A stretch of DNA of 64,000 bases from Prostheceraeus crozeri (Eukaryota; Platyhelminthes; Polycladida; Euryleptidae): contig CAJQUW010003455.1 in NCBI GenBank assembly GCA_907163375.1, positions 124,001 to 188,000 on the forward strand, written 5' to 3'. How positions within the stretch are numbered: the first letter of the stretch is position 1; each line of letters starts with the position of its first letter. The position numbers were made by a program, and so were the translations under genes. The notes under the pieces are model-generated. The model made no database searches. It was not told the origin of the DNA and saw nothing but the letters and a program-made list of their open reading frames with translations. This document shows positions 1-12,252 of this stretch, in pieces.

Positions 1-473
1 TTCTACTAATGAGAGATTTCATTGCAGAAATTCCGTATCTGCGAGGTCAATACAGGGAAAGTTGAATGTAAGATAAACAGAATAAGTAGGCCTACTTTTG
101 ATTTTCCAGCTGGAAAGTATGCAATTAGGCATATCTGTAGGAAGATTTTAAAATCAAGCAAGTCATAACTGTGTATATCGTACATTTAATAGTAAATTTC
201 ACAAGAGTAAAAGAATTAATGAATGAGTAGATTGATTAAAATCAATATGCGTCTGGAAGCCGACAGCAATATAATCTAAATAAAGAATGGAAATGCTTTT
301 TATTTTGATGAATCTGGGCACTCTTGATTTACCGCAATAATAGACACCATTACAAGTTACCAGCTTCAAATTCTCGAACTGCTCGAAGTCGATTTCATCA
401 AATTGAAGCTATTATTTCATATCGACCAGATTTCATTTCAATTATCATATACCGGTGCAACGAAATCTAGTAC
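1..473. other. no gene recognised
   Basis: AT-rich sequence outside the left arm of the giant inverted repeat. I see no convincing coding region, RNA gene or element terminus. It includes an early TAGGCCTA motif near position 89. Confidence 0.5.
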
Positions 474-3400
474 TACTTACTTATTTCATGCTCACCTCTC
501 TCAAGGCCCGACAGGGTTTCAAGTCGAAATGAGAGATTCAATAGTAATTCCTTTTTCGGTAACAGTCAATAAAATTTTTGAACACTTGGCCAAATCAGTG
601 ATGAGTTGATGTTATGACCAACCGCGATGATTTATCCACTGTCGTCCACGGAGTTTGAGAATTTGGAGAACCTGAAATAATTTTGTTTTGAGCCGAGATT
701 TACTGTGTTTAATGTCGGCAATATGGATCAATCCTTAAAAATATGCACAAGTAACTGCGATGAAGTAATAGTGCATGTTCATCACACAGTGGCAGAACAT
801 TGTGTCAGAAAAAAATGTATACGTAAATGGGATGTCTTGAAGCAAGCCACGAAAATGAAGATATGCACAATGTAAATAGAATGATTAAATATTGAGTTCC
901 AAATTCAGTTGAAAAATAGAATAGACCTGAATAGCTGGCATTTCATCCAATATCAGGAATCATTAGAATCCCTAGTTCACATATGTCACATCGACACAAC
1001 TCCCTATTTAAAGTCGCAGTCATACCCGGATAAATTCGAGATTTGCAATTAAAAAGTTAGTTAAATTTCGACAAAATAACTATAACTTCGACTAAACTAT
1101 AATTTCGAGAATCAAGGTAGAGCTATTCATAAAATGGCTTAACTTTTATACTAATATAGAATTTCGTCATTCGACCTAATAATAGTGATAGGAGACATAA
1201 CTTTTGTTGAGTATACCTAGCATTTCAGCGAATTTTCTCAGCACAGTGGATGGCGATTAGACCTACTTTTAATGATAAATCAAGAATATCAACTTTAAAT
1301 TTCAACAACAATTTCCCTAACTCCTAAACTAAAGAATGGGGGCATATTGATACCTTTTAGAAGAGAGATATTCGGCCACTTAATATTTTACTAGAAAAGC
1401 GGATTCTACACTTTGAGAGCTACTTAGCGAGAATATGATTGACCGGTGGGCGGCATTTCGGTTCTCTTTCACTCTGCGTTTTAAGGAACCCTCTGCTTTT
1501 CCTATCACCAATCCAGAAAACATTGGTGTCAGCCGATCTCACTCTCTTCCACCACTGTGACAAAATATGATGGGGAAAGCATCATATCGCAACAATTTCT
1601 TTCTTCACTACTTCTACGCGTAGAAGTGCACCCCAATGCCGATAAGACGAAATCTCTAGACCTAGCCTATAGAAGGTAGCCTAAAAGTTGGCGCTGAAAT
1701 TTGAGACTTTGCGCCCCTCAACCAGTCTTAATTGAGTTTCTAAAACACTACAATTAAAGGATTAAGTTACATCCAAAGGTTGTAAGTCATTGATCGTCTT
1801 GTGAAGTTCGCATATTGACATCAGTGTGCAACATAAAGTAAATGTATGATCTACATAACATTTAAACATATATACATGCCATTTGAATATGATGAAGTGA
1901 ACAAAGGTAAATATCATTCAGACTGCTTTAATAATTACTTCAAAGAATCTAATAGGCATATCAGATCCTGCGGAAATTAAATTTCTTAACTAAAAACCAC
2001 GGCGATAAGAATGTTATGTTTCACAACATTGCCTGCAGGAAGTCCGAAGTACATTCTTACTAGATCAGGCACAACTGCGGCAAAATATGATGCGGAAAGC
2101 ATGTGAATTTTTAAAATACTGCTATCTAAACATCCGTGACAGAACGAATAATAACAAATCTAGCAGAAGACATAACTTTTTTTCGGTAAATGCTATTAGC
2201 ACTGTATCTTTCTGTACATTCAACAAATCTTAACATCATGATGAAGCTGAATGATAGCTCACACTGTTTGACAGTTCTCATGGAAAAATTCGGTCTTCTT
2301 CATGCTAAAATCCTGCATCAAAGAAAACTCTCAATTATCTTTCGGAAAGCCTACTGGCCACAACTGACCACTTAAGAAATTAAATTCAACACGAAAACTG
2401 CATATGAAAATGGTTCAACTTTTTTATGAAATTATTTATTAAACGGCTTGTGTGATCTGCACAGCAGTTAAACATAAACACGAAATTCAAACATGACGGA
2501 AGTGAACAAAAGTAAACATCATTCATGTTGCTTTAATATATAGGCCTACTTCAAAGAATCTGAATCATACATCAGACAACGCGGAAATTATATTGCAAGC
2601 CTAAAAAGAACAACGCTAGGAATAGGTTAGAATCACAGAATCTAATTCTGTGGTTAGAATATTATTCCACTAGAAGGAGAGAAATGACCACAGCGTACGA
2701 CAACCACAGAACTAGATTAGGGAAAGACTTCCCGCTTTCATTCATTCACCGTTACTTGCACTGAAGCCGCGATTTCTTGTTTACATCGACGGCCGCTGAA
2801 AATACTTTGGCAAGAAATTGGAGTTAGCCAGCAGCAAAGCATGAAAGACCAGTAAATTACAATGTTTTGCTTGAATTACATCATGCAATATTGTGTTCAA
2901 TTGCTAAATTAACAAATGTGCGGTACCTTAGGCATGCCACAGGTTGAATCGATAATTGAAGAGATCAAAATTTGACGGCCACATTTTTCTTTTATCATTG
3001 AAGTACTAAATTCTTGATTGACATGTTTTGACAACTTGTAGGAGTCTTCGCAATTGAAGTAAATAATATAAGTAATATAACTTATAATTTTGTTTTTGAC
3101 TGATATTATTCAGAGGATATATGTGTCATGTTGTGTTCCTCGCTGCTAAAATCGAGCGATAAAATTTTCAACATTATCATTTCATTTGTTTCTGTGTAGT
3201 AATTCCGATCTTCTCAAAACTTGACTGAGTAAAATATAGAGAAAGAAATTCATTCCCGTTAAAAACATCTCATTCGTACGTAGTGCTCACTTCGTTTACA
3301 GCGATTATGAAGATAACTTGGTATCTCGGGGAAGGCAAGGTGAGAAAGTCAGTTTCAGACGAAAACCTCTTTTGAAAAATAATGCAGTTCCCAGTGTTTT

Positions 3401-5195
3401 TTATGGTTATCCGTCCTAATTGAACACGACACTAAAAATACCTCGTCGCGCACCTCCAGATCGTTCCAACATCTCATGTCCCAATTCTTTAACGGCTGTC
3501 CTGCATTGCAAGGTTTTTCAGGACTTTTCAATATTCAATCAGCTGTAGAAGTGTAAATAGGCTAATGAATATAGCCTATCCCAAAGCTCTTCCGTGACTT
3601 TTCATGAACTGACACAGTGAAGCCACATGTAAAGTTTGAACCGCCAATTATTATTTGTTTTAATGCTACGACCTAAAAGTGCTTCACCTGCCTGGACCCT
3701 GTTACGGAATCTGTCAAGTTCTCTCTACAATCCGCGGTCCCTTAAAATATTTATTGATGTGTGAGTTTTGCTAGCACTGCATGATGATCAGCTGTTGGTC
3801 TGATGAATGAAACTGCACTATGTTGACTTTTCTTCTAGCGAAACTGTTCTCAGATGAACGTCACTTGTGAGGAGTAGGCCAAAATGAGACAGCCGGCGTG
3901 ACGAATTCCCGCTATATTGAAGCGGTTGATTTCGAAGATGACATGGCCAACAGTTAGACGACAAAACTGGCCGAATTGGTGTGCTTTTAGACAGACGATG
4001 CAATATGAAGATTCCATCCTGGTGTTAGGTCTACCTGCAGATGCTTGCATCATATGATGTAGGTGCTCATTCTGACACCTGCCTGTGAGAAAGAAGATCC
4101 GATCAGTGGAAAATGTTAAGTGGAGATGTCACCATCAGGAATTGTGAGTACGTTTCCGAAAGAAAAGGAATGCATATTGTGATCATATTCTAGAATCAGA
4201 GTACAGGTACAGTAGCATGATGAGATGGACACGCTAATACAAACATATGAACATATTTTGAATCTATGGATTTGTAATTATGCTTTCGGTGCAAAAGTTT
4301 TGCTGCATTCATAGAATGCGATTTAATTGTCATCATCAAACTCAATTTTTCCCATTGAAGTGCTGATATGGATATGCTAAATTGTACATCATTCTTTCTA
4401 ATAACTTGCAGATGGCAGACCTAAACGGGAGTTTTAAACTGCACTTTGAATATGTCACGGATCATTTTCAGTTTTCAAAATAATGTTACTAAGCAATGGT
4501 GTGCTTTGAAAGTTATGACTTTATTAAATTGAGTCGATTAGTTTGCATCAAAGTGACAATAATACATTAGAGTAATGATTGTCCGGGAGACCCTGCTGAG
4601 CAGGTGAAGCAAAATTTTTTCTAGGGCAGGACAACCGTTAATAGGCCAACCGAAGTGAATTTTTGATGCGTCTCATTTGCTTAAGTTTATGAGAAATCTA
4701 TTGCATGACTATCAAATTCTTACTTACAAAGATTCTGATGGTGCATTTCATAAAATTGAATGGATTTACATTGAAAATCTTCATGAATTGCAAACAAATG
4801 ATTCATATATTTTCGCAAAAATTCTCGTATTCATAACAAACGGGCACTTATGAAGGTGTTCCTTTCATAGAAGGAACGTTCATCTATAACTGCAAAAGCG
4901 CTTAATCACAGATATTTGAATTGATGAACTTCCACAGAAACTTCTTGCAATTTTATCAAGCTGCAATTACGATGACTGACTATGCAGATGAATCAGAACC
5001 CGTACGTACTGCGTGATTACTTACATAAATGGAAATGGTGTAAATGTCTACTTTTTGTCATATGAGCTTAATCACTTTTATCAATGAATAATTGCCGCGA
5101 CTTTAATAGTATCCGCCAACTTCTTGCCGAAGTATTTTTTAGACACAAAATACACCCCAGTATATTTCTGACACGAGACAATGACTTGCTTACCG
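474..5195 (+). repeat. left arm of giant inverted duplication
   Basis: This stretch is repeated in reverse complement at 22963-29333. Matches run through the whole arm. Examples are the open frame at 2190-2375 against 25800-25985 (minus), 3818-4003 (minus) against 24177-24362 (plus), and 4678-4900 against 23271-23492. The copies differ by scattered substitutions and small indels, and the right arm has an extra block of about 1.6 kb. The outer homology edge is near TACTTACT at 474-481. The inner edge ends at ...GCTTACCG, 5195. Apart from a P-element-like fragment I recognise no gene in it. Confidence 0.9.
4678..4912 (+). pseudogene. P-element (THAP9-like) transposase fragment, left-arm copy
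   Basis: Translation gives a relic resembling the middle of P-element/THAP9 transposases: a LMRNLLHDYQ segment, then an acidic linker, then IEW.YIENLHELQ, then a decayed Lys-Met-Lys-Val-like stretch. In the family this segment joins the DNA-binding and catalytic parts. The left copy is more decayed than the right-arm copy because it has lost bases around 4795-4830. No intact transposase surrounds it. The assignment rests on the spacing of the R-N, W-I, L-Q and H-I positions and is moderate. Confidence 0.45.
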
Positions 5196-6850
5196 GCTTC
5201 ACGTGCTGTTGATCAGAGCAGGCCGTCTTCGCTATGGCGACAACTGAAGTCTCGTTTACTCATTCAATTAGTTACTTTCACCAAGTAAAATTTCATCACG
5301 TGATAGCGTTGGATGAAAAGCTGCATGAATATTATGAAAATCCAGATTTCCCTTTTCACGTTGCGCAATGTCATATTTCAGACTCGTGGAGCGTCTGCCC
5401 AGGTTTCTCTTAGCCTAACTAATAACTTTCTCGTCTGTATCAAACAGGTCGACCATCTCACAAGCTTCATTACGCAATTTCTACACAAAGTGACGTTATG
5501 AGTTTGTCAATGAAATTCTCTTTCAAGACAATAAACTACCACAAGTTTGGAAGACAACGCCCAGCGTACTCGACCTAGCTTACTGTACAATAACCATTAC
5601 ATGTACTTGTTGTATTATTCTTACTAGCAGCAGCACAAAGCTCAATCAATACTTGCCTCCGCACCAGTCAGTCGGTAATGATGTATAATAGCGGATTAGG
5701 AAGTAAGTCTGACAAACGTTTTCCAAGAATCCACAGGCTTGCAGAATCGAAATATATCTATTTGAAATATGAGCACTTAAACAAAATATACCCAAAGCTT
5801 CTAAATATGCCGTAAGTTAATAGAGTACCGTTGTGCTTCAAAAATGTCTTCATAAACAGAAAATGACGGGAGATTTCAGCGTCAACAAGTAGCCTCACTC
5901 TGTATGATGTAAGGGTGAAACAAGTGTATTCCGTTAGTACTCACAAAATACGGGAATATAGAAGAATAAAATATCTGTTCCATGATAATGTTGCTGATTG
6001 ATTGGGGACACTGATCGATATTCAAATCCTGCATTACCATACATGCTGTGCAATCGCCACTTATAGCATTATTCATATGATGACAATTATGGCTTACTAC
6101 ATGTCATAACTTTCATCGTTATGGAAATTTCTGCATAAACGGCTGGCTAAATTTATAAGCATCGGCGTGCTACTGGCGAAATTGTGGCTTATGGGGCAAA
6201 TATTTAGAGATACCGTCAGTCGCCGGTACGGTGAGGGTTTTATTGGGCATGGGTCACCTCAAGTGGTGCCCTCACCTTGCCAATCCTCAAAAAAGTGATG
6301 CCCACGACAGCCCATATGACCCATTCCTGAGCCAGCGTGGGGCCGTCAGAAGCGTGTTACTAGGGTACCGACTGACTGGTGCGGAGGCAAGTATTGATTG
6401 AGCTTTGTGCTGCTGCTAGTAAGAATAATACAACAAGTACATGTAATGGTTATTGCACAGTAAGCTAGGTCGAGTACGCTGGGTGTTGTCTTCCAAACTT
6501 GTGATAGCTTATTGTCTTGAAAGAAAATTTCATTGACAAACTCATAACGTCACTTTGTGTAGAAATTGCGTAATGAAGCTTGTGAGATGGTCGACCTGTT
6601 TGATGCAGACGAGAAAGTTATTAGTTAGGCTAAGAGAAACCTGGGCAGACGCTCCACGAGTCTGAAATATGACATTGCGCAACGTGAAAAGGGAAATCTG
6701 GATTTTCATAATATTCATGTAGCTTTTCATCCAACGCTATCACGTGATGAAATTTTACTTGGTGAAAATCGAATGAGTAAACGAGACTTCAGTTGTCGCC
6801 TGACACAGGATTAGCGAAGACGGCCTGCTCTGATCAACAGCACGTGAAGC
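5196..6850. mobile_element. foldback element with about 480-bp inverted arms
   Basis: The arms 5196-5675 and 6368-6850 are nearly perfect reverse complements around a 692-bp spacer. Its ends are GCTTCACGTG and CACGTGAAGC. The right arm of the giant repeat preserves the unoccupied sequence (CTTACCG then CACTAG), so the element's edges are well defined and flanked by CG on both sides. The 62-residue open frames in the arms (5313-5501 plus, 6542-6730 minus) are copies of one another without recognisable domains. The spacer has a GC-richer block (about 6200-6360) that I cannot assign. No transposase is present, so it is presumably non-autonomous. Confidence 0.85.
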
Positions 6851-6999
6851 CGCACTAGTCAACATGTCTTGCACACCTCTTGCGATTCATGTGCAAATCT
6901 TGTGAAATTCCACAACCGACTTTCATGGGAGATGCAAGAATTGATGGTATTTCCATGTCACCTTCCAAGACACGTCTCAAGATGACATCACAGAACACC

Positions 7000-9095
7000 C
7001 TGAGTGGGTTTTCAGTTGAAACTGATTTCACAAATTAATATATCAACTAAACTTACTACTTATAAAATGGCAATATTATAAAGCAATAAAATAAAAGCCA
7101 AGTAGTGTAAATTTCAACTGATTTGGGTGCCTTATAACAATAGCCTAAAGAATTATGTTTTCTCATAGTGTCCTTGTGCTTCATTTGTTGGATAGACAGA
7201 AGAAACATAGTTATATTTTGGGATCTATGTGGTATGACTGGTATGACGTCATCATCTCACGATTAAAGGACAATGATGAAATTATTATTTAGCTTCGTTT
7301 TCATGAGAATTCATGTCAAAACTGTAACCAAATTGCAGTGATGAATCTTGAAGTTGCTTATTTTTTATATAGAAATGATACATGAAATCATATCATCGAA
7401 TACATATCATGTAAGTAGATCCAATGACATTGAAATGACTTTCATTGTTGGTTTCAGTCACATGTGCTTCGCAATCCTGTTGATATTATGCACGCTTTTT
7501 GTGAATTTAACTAAATAAAATTCTTGCGTTCATTGATAAGTCATTAATATTGTAACCCTATTTATTTATATGTTAGCACTCTGGAAATATTAATTGTTTT
7601 GCTACCGTCTCAATCGCCTTCCCTCTACTATATTGCGCTTCCAGCAATCACAAGTTCACGTTTACCTTTCCCAGAGTTAGTGTCACCCACTAAGGCTTAC
7701 TCACGATAAAATAATGATATCGATAGACACCATATATTATGCCTATGTGGGGAAGAGCTAAAAGGATGAGCAGCGTACAAAGTGAAGTGCAAAAGAATAC
7801 TCAGTTCGGTGACGACAACTGTTCAGTCGTTGAGTTATATATACTGTACTACCATCCTCTTCCTAAGCATCCGCACCGGATGCGTCCACTGCCTCGAAAG
7901 TCATAAATCAATCTTGATGGAAAAGTTCGTTTGACATTTTTGACACCTGAGTCTGATATAATTTCACTCCCACTTCCGCCTCTTCATCTTGTGATTGAGC
8001 TCGCATGCCGATTTGTGATGTAATTAGTTTCACCTCTTCACCCGTGGAACTTACGGCTTGTTACATTTTCCATTTTTTCCAATTGTCGTACTTCATATTT
8101 CGGCCCGGTTACAATATAACAGTACCCGGTAGCAGTTATTGAGAAGCTCTACAAATTTATTTCGCCAAACCCCAAAAAATCTGATTTTGCAGTATCCTTT
8201 CTATTACTATGTCAGAAGCAGTATGTAAGTATTGAAGTAGGCATTATCAACTTTTGACTGCCTGGTGCAGAGACAATTGGGACTGTATCTTTGCTGATTT
8301 CATATTGCCATGCTAAATAGTTCTACTAGGACCAAAGCAGTTTTAAATAGGACCAACATAGTTGATTGTGGTGTACGGGAGGTAGTTAGGCATGATTCGA
8401 AACAGAAAAGATCACTCCCTTCTTGAGTAAACCACGATATATCGTAATAAGATAAATAGCCAAAACTTTGTACAGTGGCATACGTTTCGCGACCCAGTCG
8501 CTGCCTCAGTACCAAATAAAACTAAAACGGAAGGTGACAGAACACTGTGGACAAACATGTCACCAACATCTCACCCGAGGCTTCAATAATGCGCACAGAA
8601 CTCAGACGTTTATTAGCCTTTTTAGGTAAACCCTTTCAGCGATTAGGATAGAATAATGTTTGATATAATTTCGTATGTGAAATTAAAATGGCTAATGGCA
8701 ACAGTTGTTGATAGGACCGTGATCTTTTTCTGTGAACTTCGTGGGTGATTTTTTTCGGTAAATTAGCTATATTATATATACATTTGAAACGATTTGGTTA
8801 TTGATCTGACTAGTTATTTGTATTGTGAACACCAACATAAACTCATTGCGTGACAAGGGATCGCATTTAAAGTTTTTTTACAAAAGCTTCGTCTAAATAT
8901 TCTCAGCTGTTCAGTTTCTAGACTACTTGGGTCAGTATTATTAATACGATCGTGACTCGATGACTTATTGAGACGATAGCAAAATCAAGTCGATATTATT
9001 AGGTAATACCTGCCCTGGCCATGTTTGACGTGATTTCAGCCGGATAGATTTTTTGTAGAACCCCTGAAGTATGAAAGCCCGAATTCACCCATCAG
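7000..9095. other. CACTA left subterminal and noncoding region
   Basis: No supported coding sequence. The first bases after the terminus contain several CTTG-type motifs. The rest is AT-rich sequence presumably holding the promoter and 5' leader of the transposase. Confidence 0.5.
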
Positions 9096-9166
9096 GTGGA
9101 TTTTATAATGTTTGAATTTTGTAACTTCTATTTTGGAAACTGTTGCTTTGAATTTTGCTTTTCAGA

Positions 9167-9938
9167 TTATTATGACATGAATACTTACACACGATCAAAT
9201 AAAGGTCACTTTACTCATAAAGATGAAACGGAAGATTTCAGTGAATGTGAATTTGACGAATCAGACTTTGAGTGTCCAGGTCGAAGATCTACCGGTACAT
9301 CGGTTGACGAAAATGAATATGAAACCGATAGCGAAGACTGTGTGCATGATGTCTCTACTAAGGAAATGGACATAGAAGAAATATCTGATGAACTCAGTAG
9401 TTGCGATGATTCTTGCTTAGAACCTATGAACACTACTTATATTTTTTCTCCTGCGTCTAGGAACCAAAAACCTCTTTTAGTCATCGCTTCTTTTCTCTTC
9501 GCGTATGTTGCGAAAAGTATGACGGAAGATTCCTTAAATTGTCTCCTCTCAATTTTATTAACTAATTTGGATGTCCCCGACATTCCCACTACATCGTCTT
9601 CGTTGAAACGCTCATTTCGAAGAGGAGTGATAAACTATCCGAAGATAGCTACCGTCAAGTCGTATTGTTCGAACTGTAGCGAAGTCAGAATATCACGTAA
9701 AACCGTCACCTCGCCACGCTGCAATGATTGTCATGCTAAGCTATCTCTTTTCGCAAACTTCGATTTTTTCTATCAATTAAAATTGATATTGGCAAATAAT
9801 TTGCATCATATACAAAAATATAGAGAAGATCTACATCCAAGCGCTGATGATAATGGAGATGTGTTTATAGATATAAAAATTACCGGAAAAATATGGAAAA
9901 ATAAAAAAAATCCTGTCAACGAAAAATATTCCATCTAA
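9167..9938 (+). CDS. N-terminal part of CACTA transposase
   Basis: The open frame runs from 9096 to a stop at 9938. A good acceptor (polypyrimidine then TTTTCAG) precedes 9167, and the first internal ATG is at 9175, so I take the real exon to begin there. The product has an acidic N-terminus (about residues 15-75), then a paired-cysteine module with two C-x2-C pairs (CSNCSEV and RCNDC), then a tail rich in aromatic and basic residues. Animal tnp2 proteins have such a zinc-binding region ahead of the catalytic core. The frame ends in TAA next to a possible donor (AA|GTAAAT), so how it joins the downstream exon is unresolved. A hAT gene lies in the gap. Confidence 0.55.
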
Positions 9939-10413
9939 GTAAATTTGCAATATAGTGTTGATTAGGTAAATGATACGGTATCTCATTTTGAATGAAACAA
10001 TTATTATGGTACAGCAACATATGCGCAATTTTTATTTAAGAGATTGGTAAATTAAGCTTAATTTAAATTAAACAAATACGGGAAGATACAACTAGGAGTA
10101 TCAAACAAACACGGATATATCGTGAAATTTACTCGACAAGAAATAGAGAAGAATATATTAGGCCTATTTGAGGGAGAAGGATATCAAGGGATTCTATGAT
10201 TTTGACTTTGATTTGAACATGAATAAGCCTAAATAATCTACCGATACTTGAAAACATCACCTAATTACAAAAATCTCTATTTCTTGATTAAAACAAGAAA
10301 ATCAGTAGTCTAACAATTGGAGGCTAACAAAGTTGGATAACAAAATTATATACTCTTACAAATCTTCAATAAAGAAAAACAATACCATACGAAGTCTTTC
10401 ACTGTGCTTGAGG

Positions 10414-12061
10414 TTATGTCTTTTTTGCTACCTTTCTCAATAAGGATTCACGCTCTAACTCGCAGAATACATAGATAGTTCTCCTCCTGGTAGAGCCAGA
10501 GGCCAGCTCCGGCTCTTTGACGCGTGTGCAGAATGCACGGTTTACTATGTCGATTTCCTCCACTTCCGGAAATTGATAGCTACTCACGAGAATCTGAAAG
10601 TGAAACAAATATCAAAGAACACGATATAATATGAACATTTAACAAATGTTCTGGGATTTATACGAATAATAATTAGGCCTACATACTTTTTGTGAGCATT
10701 TCATTAAAATCATATTATATTATATTATTTATCATATTATCTATTATATTTATCTTTATCTATAGTATCTTTAATGATAATGTCTTCAAACTTTAATAAT
10801 GGATTCAATCAATAATTCAATTAATAATGGATTCAATATCATTCATAATCATAATCCATATCCATAATCATAATAATGGATTTAATTAATAATTCAAACT
10901 TTGATAATGGATTCAATCTTTAATGATCTTCTATATTATCTTTATCTATTATATTATCTATTATCATCCATCTATTATATTATTAGATCATATTATTTAG
11001 TGAATAAACAATCTCGTAGACCTAAAAAATTGTTTGTTGAAAATATCTTCCATTTTATTCACTGTTATTTTTCCTAAGTCTGTACGTACTTAATTCTACA
11101 TGCGGATACAATATGAGCTGAGTTTACTACGTTCATTCATGAAAGACAGCTATTCAAAGTAAGCCAATTTAAATTAAATTATAGTAAATTAATTGATTCA
11201 CCTTCAAATTATTCTAATCATTTAAAGGCAAATCAATTACGATAATAATCATTCAATTTTATATGGCCAGTAGGATATTCATAATGCCAGTTTGTCCAGA
11301 TTGTACTAGATAAAGCTAAGGTACTGTGTGTTAAATCTAGGCTATCATACTTATATATATTTACATGTCTCTTACCTTTTTTAGAAATTTAACAGTGATT
11401 TGGTCACCTTCAATAAATTGAACGCAGCCGTAATATAACCGTACTACTCCTCGGCGACTGCGTTGATTTTGTATCATGTACTCTACACAGACCCAATTAC
11501 CAACTTCAATTGTTTCTTCCACCATTTCCACATTGTCATTGTCATCCTCTTCACTGCAGCTTCCGACATCTTGGTCAAATTCAACAACTTGCTCTTCATC
11601 ATCTTCCTTATTTGTTGTATCGTCAGCATCCACAATTGCTGGTTCAGTGCCGACTTCAATAAGATCGGGAACTGTCAGGGCCTGGTGTTGGTTCTGATCA
11701 GCTTTACGTTTATTAGCAAAATGCCTCACCTTGATATTGTAACTCACTTTTGTAAGTTTTGCAGAGCGATCATTTGTGAGGCAATTTCTTATTTTCGTCT
11801 TTTGCATGCCATATTCTTTGTTGGATCTCTCTACACAAGCCACAGATGCTGGAAGACTGAGAAGTTGTTTAGCGACTGGCGCTAACACTCTGTGGCCACA
11901 AAAAGTATTCCACCATTGTAGTGGATCCGTTTCATCTTCAATCATAGACCAGTAAAGTTCATTACTATAAACTGGCCCATCTCGAGATTTGAAAGCTATT
12001 ATGATAGCAAATATTTCTCTTCCTTTGAAGCTATGGCTGTCATATGCAGTCGTATGATACA
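10414..12061 (-). CDS. hAT transposase C-terminal part, two exons, antisense inside CACTA
   Basis: Exon A (12061 to 11376) encodes the hAT dimerisation domain: a tryptophan motif PLQWWNTF, then LLSLPASVACVERSN, then RNCL. After it come an acidic linker and a small module (IEVGNWVCVEY...GVVRLYYG...ITVKFLKK) that looks like a Tudor/SH3-type barrel. A donor AAG|GTAAG follows. Exon B (10593 to 10414) starts after TTTCAG in the same phase and ends at TAA. The frame is open but the catalytic N-terminal two thirds are missing upstream (12062-12250 shows nothing). It sits in the gap between the two CACTA transposase exons on the opposite strand, so it is either an insertion or a captured 3' fragment. 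Confidence 0.65.
10660..11000. repeat. AT-rich simple repeats
   Basis: Runs of TATTATATTATC-type sequence and several imperfect copies of AATAATGGATTCAAT occur in the intron of the antisense hAT gene. No gene is visible. Confidence 0.7.
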
Positions 12062-12119
12062 AACCGCAATGTTGTTATTCTATCTTTTTCAAATTACTAA
12101 TGAAGTGATTCATCAAAAT

Positions 12120-12245
12120 ACAGAAATTGAACGGAAAAATTACAAGTGGAAAAATATTATATTTTTCCGGAAAAATGTTATATTTTTCCGGTAATTTTTC
12201 CAGAAAAATTACCGGAAAAATTTCCAGAAAATTTTCCATTTCATA
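12120..12245. repeat. TTTTTCCGG inverted-repeat cluster
   Basis: Repeated TATTTTTCCGG and CCGGAAAAA blocks make this stretch highly self-complementary immediately upstream of the acceptor of the tnp2 exon (12251-12252). It may be the remaining edge of an inserted element, or local foldback structure. Confidence 0.6.
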
Positions 12246-12252
12246 TCCTTAG

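Noticed and set aside
2190..2375. 61-residue open frame mirrored at 25800-25985
   Set aside because: The conservation is explained by the giant inverted duplication. No domain, no splice context, and the surrounding sequence is noncoding.
6200..6360. GC-richer block in the foldback spacer as a possible small RNA gene
   Set aside because: I could not fold it into a tRNA or match it to snRNA, 5S or SRP consensus sequences, so no RNA call is made.
11463..11885. 140-residue plus-strand open frame
   Set aside because: Antisense shadow of the hAT dimerisation-domain exon, which has a recognisable domain and splice sites.
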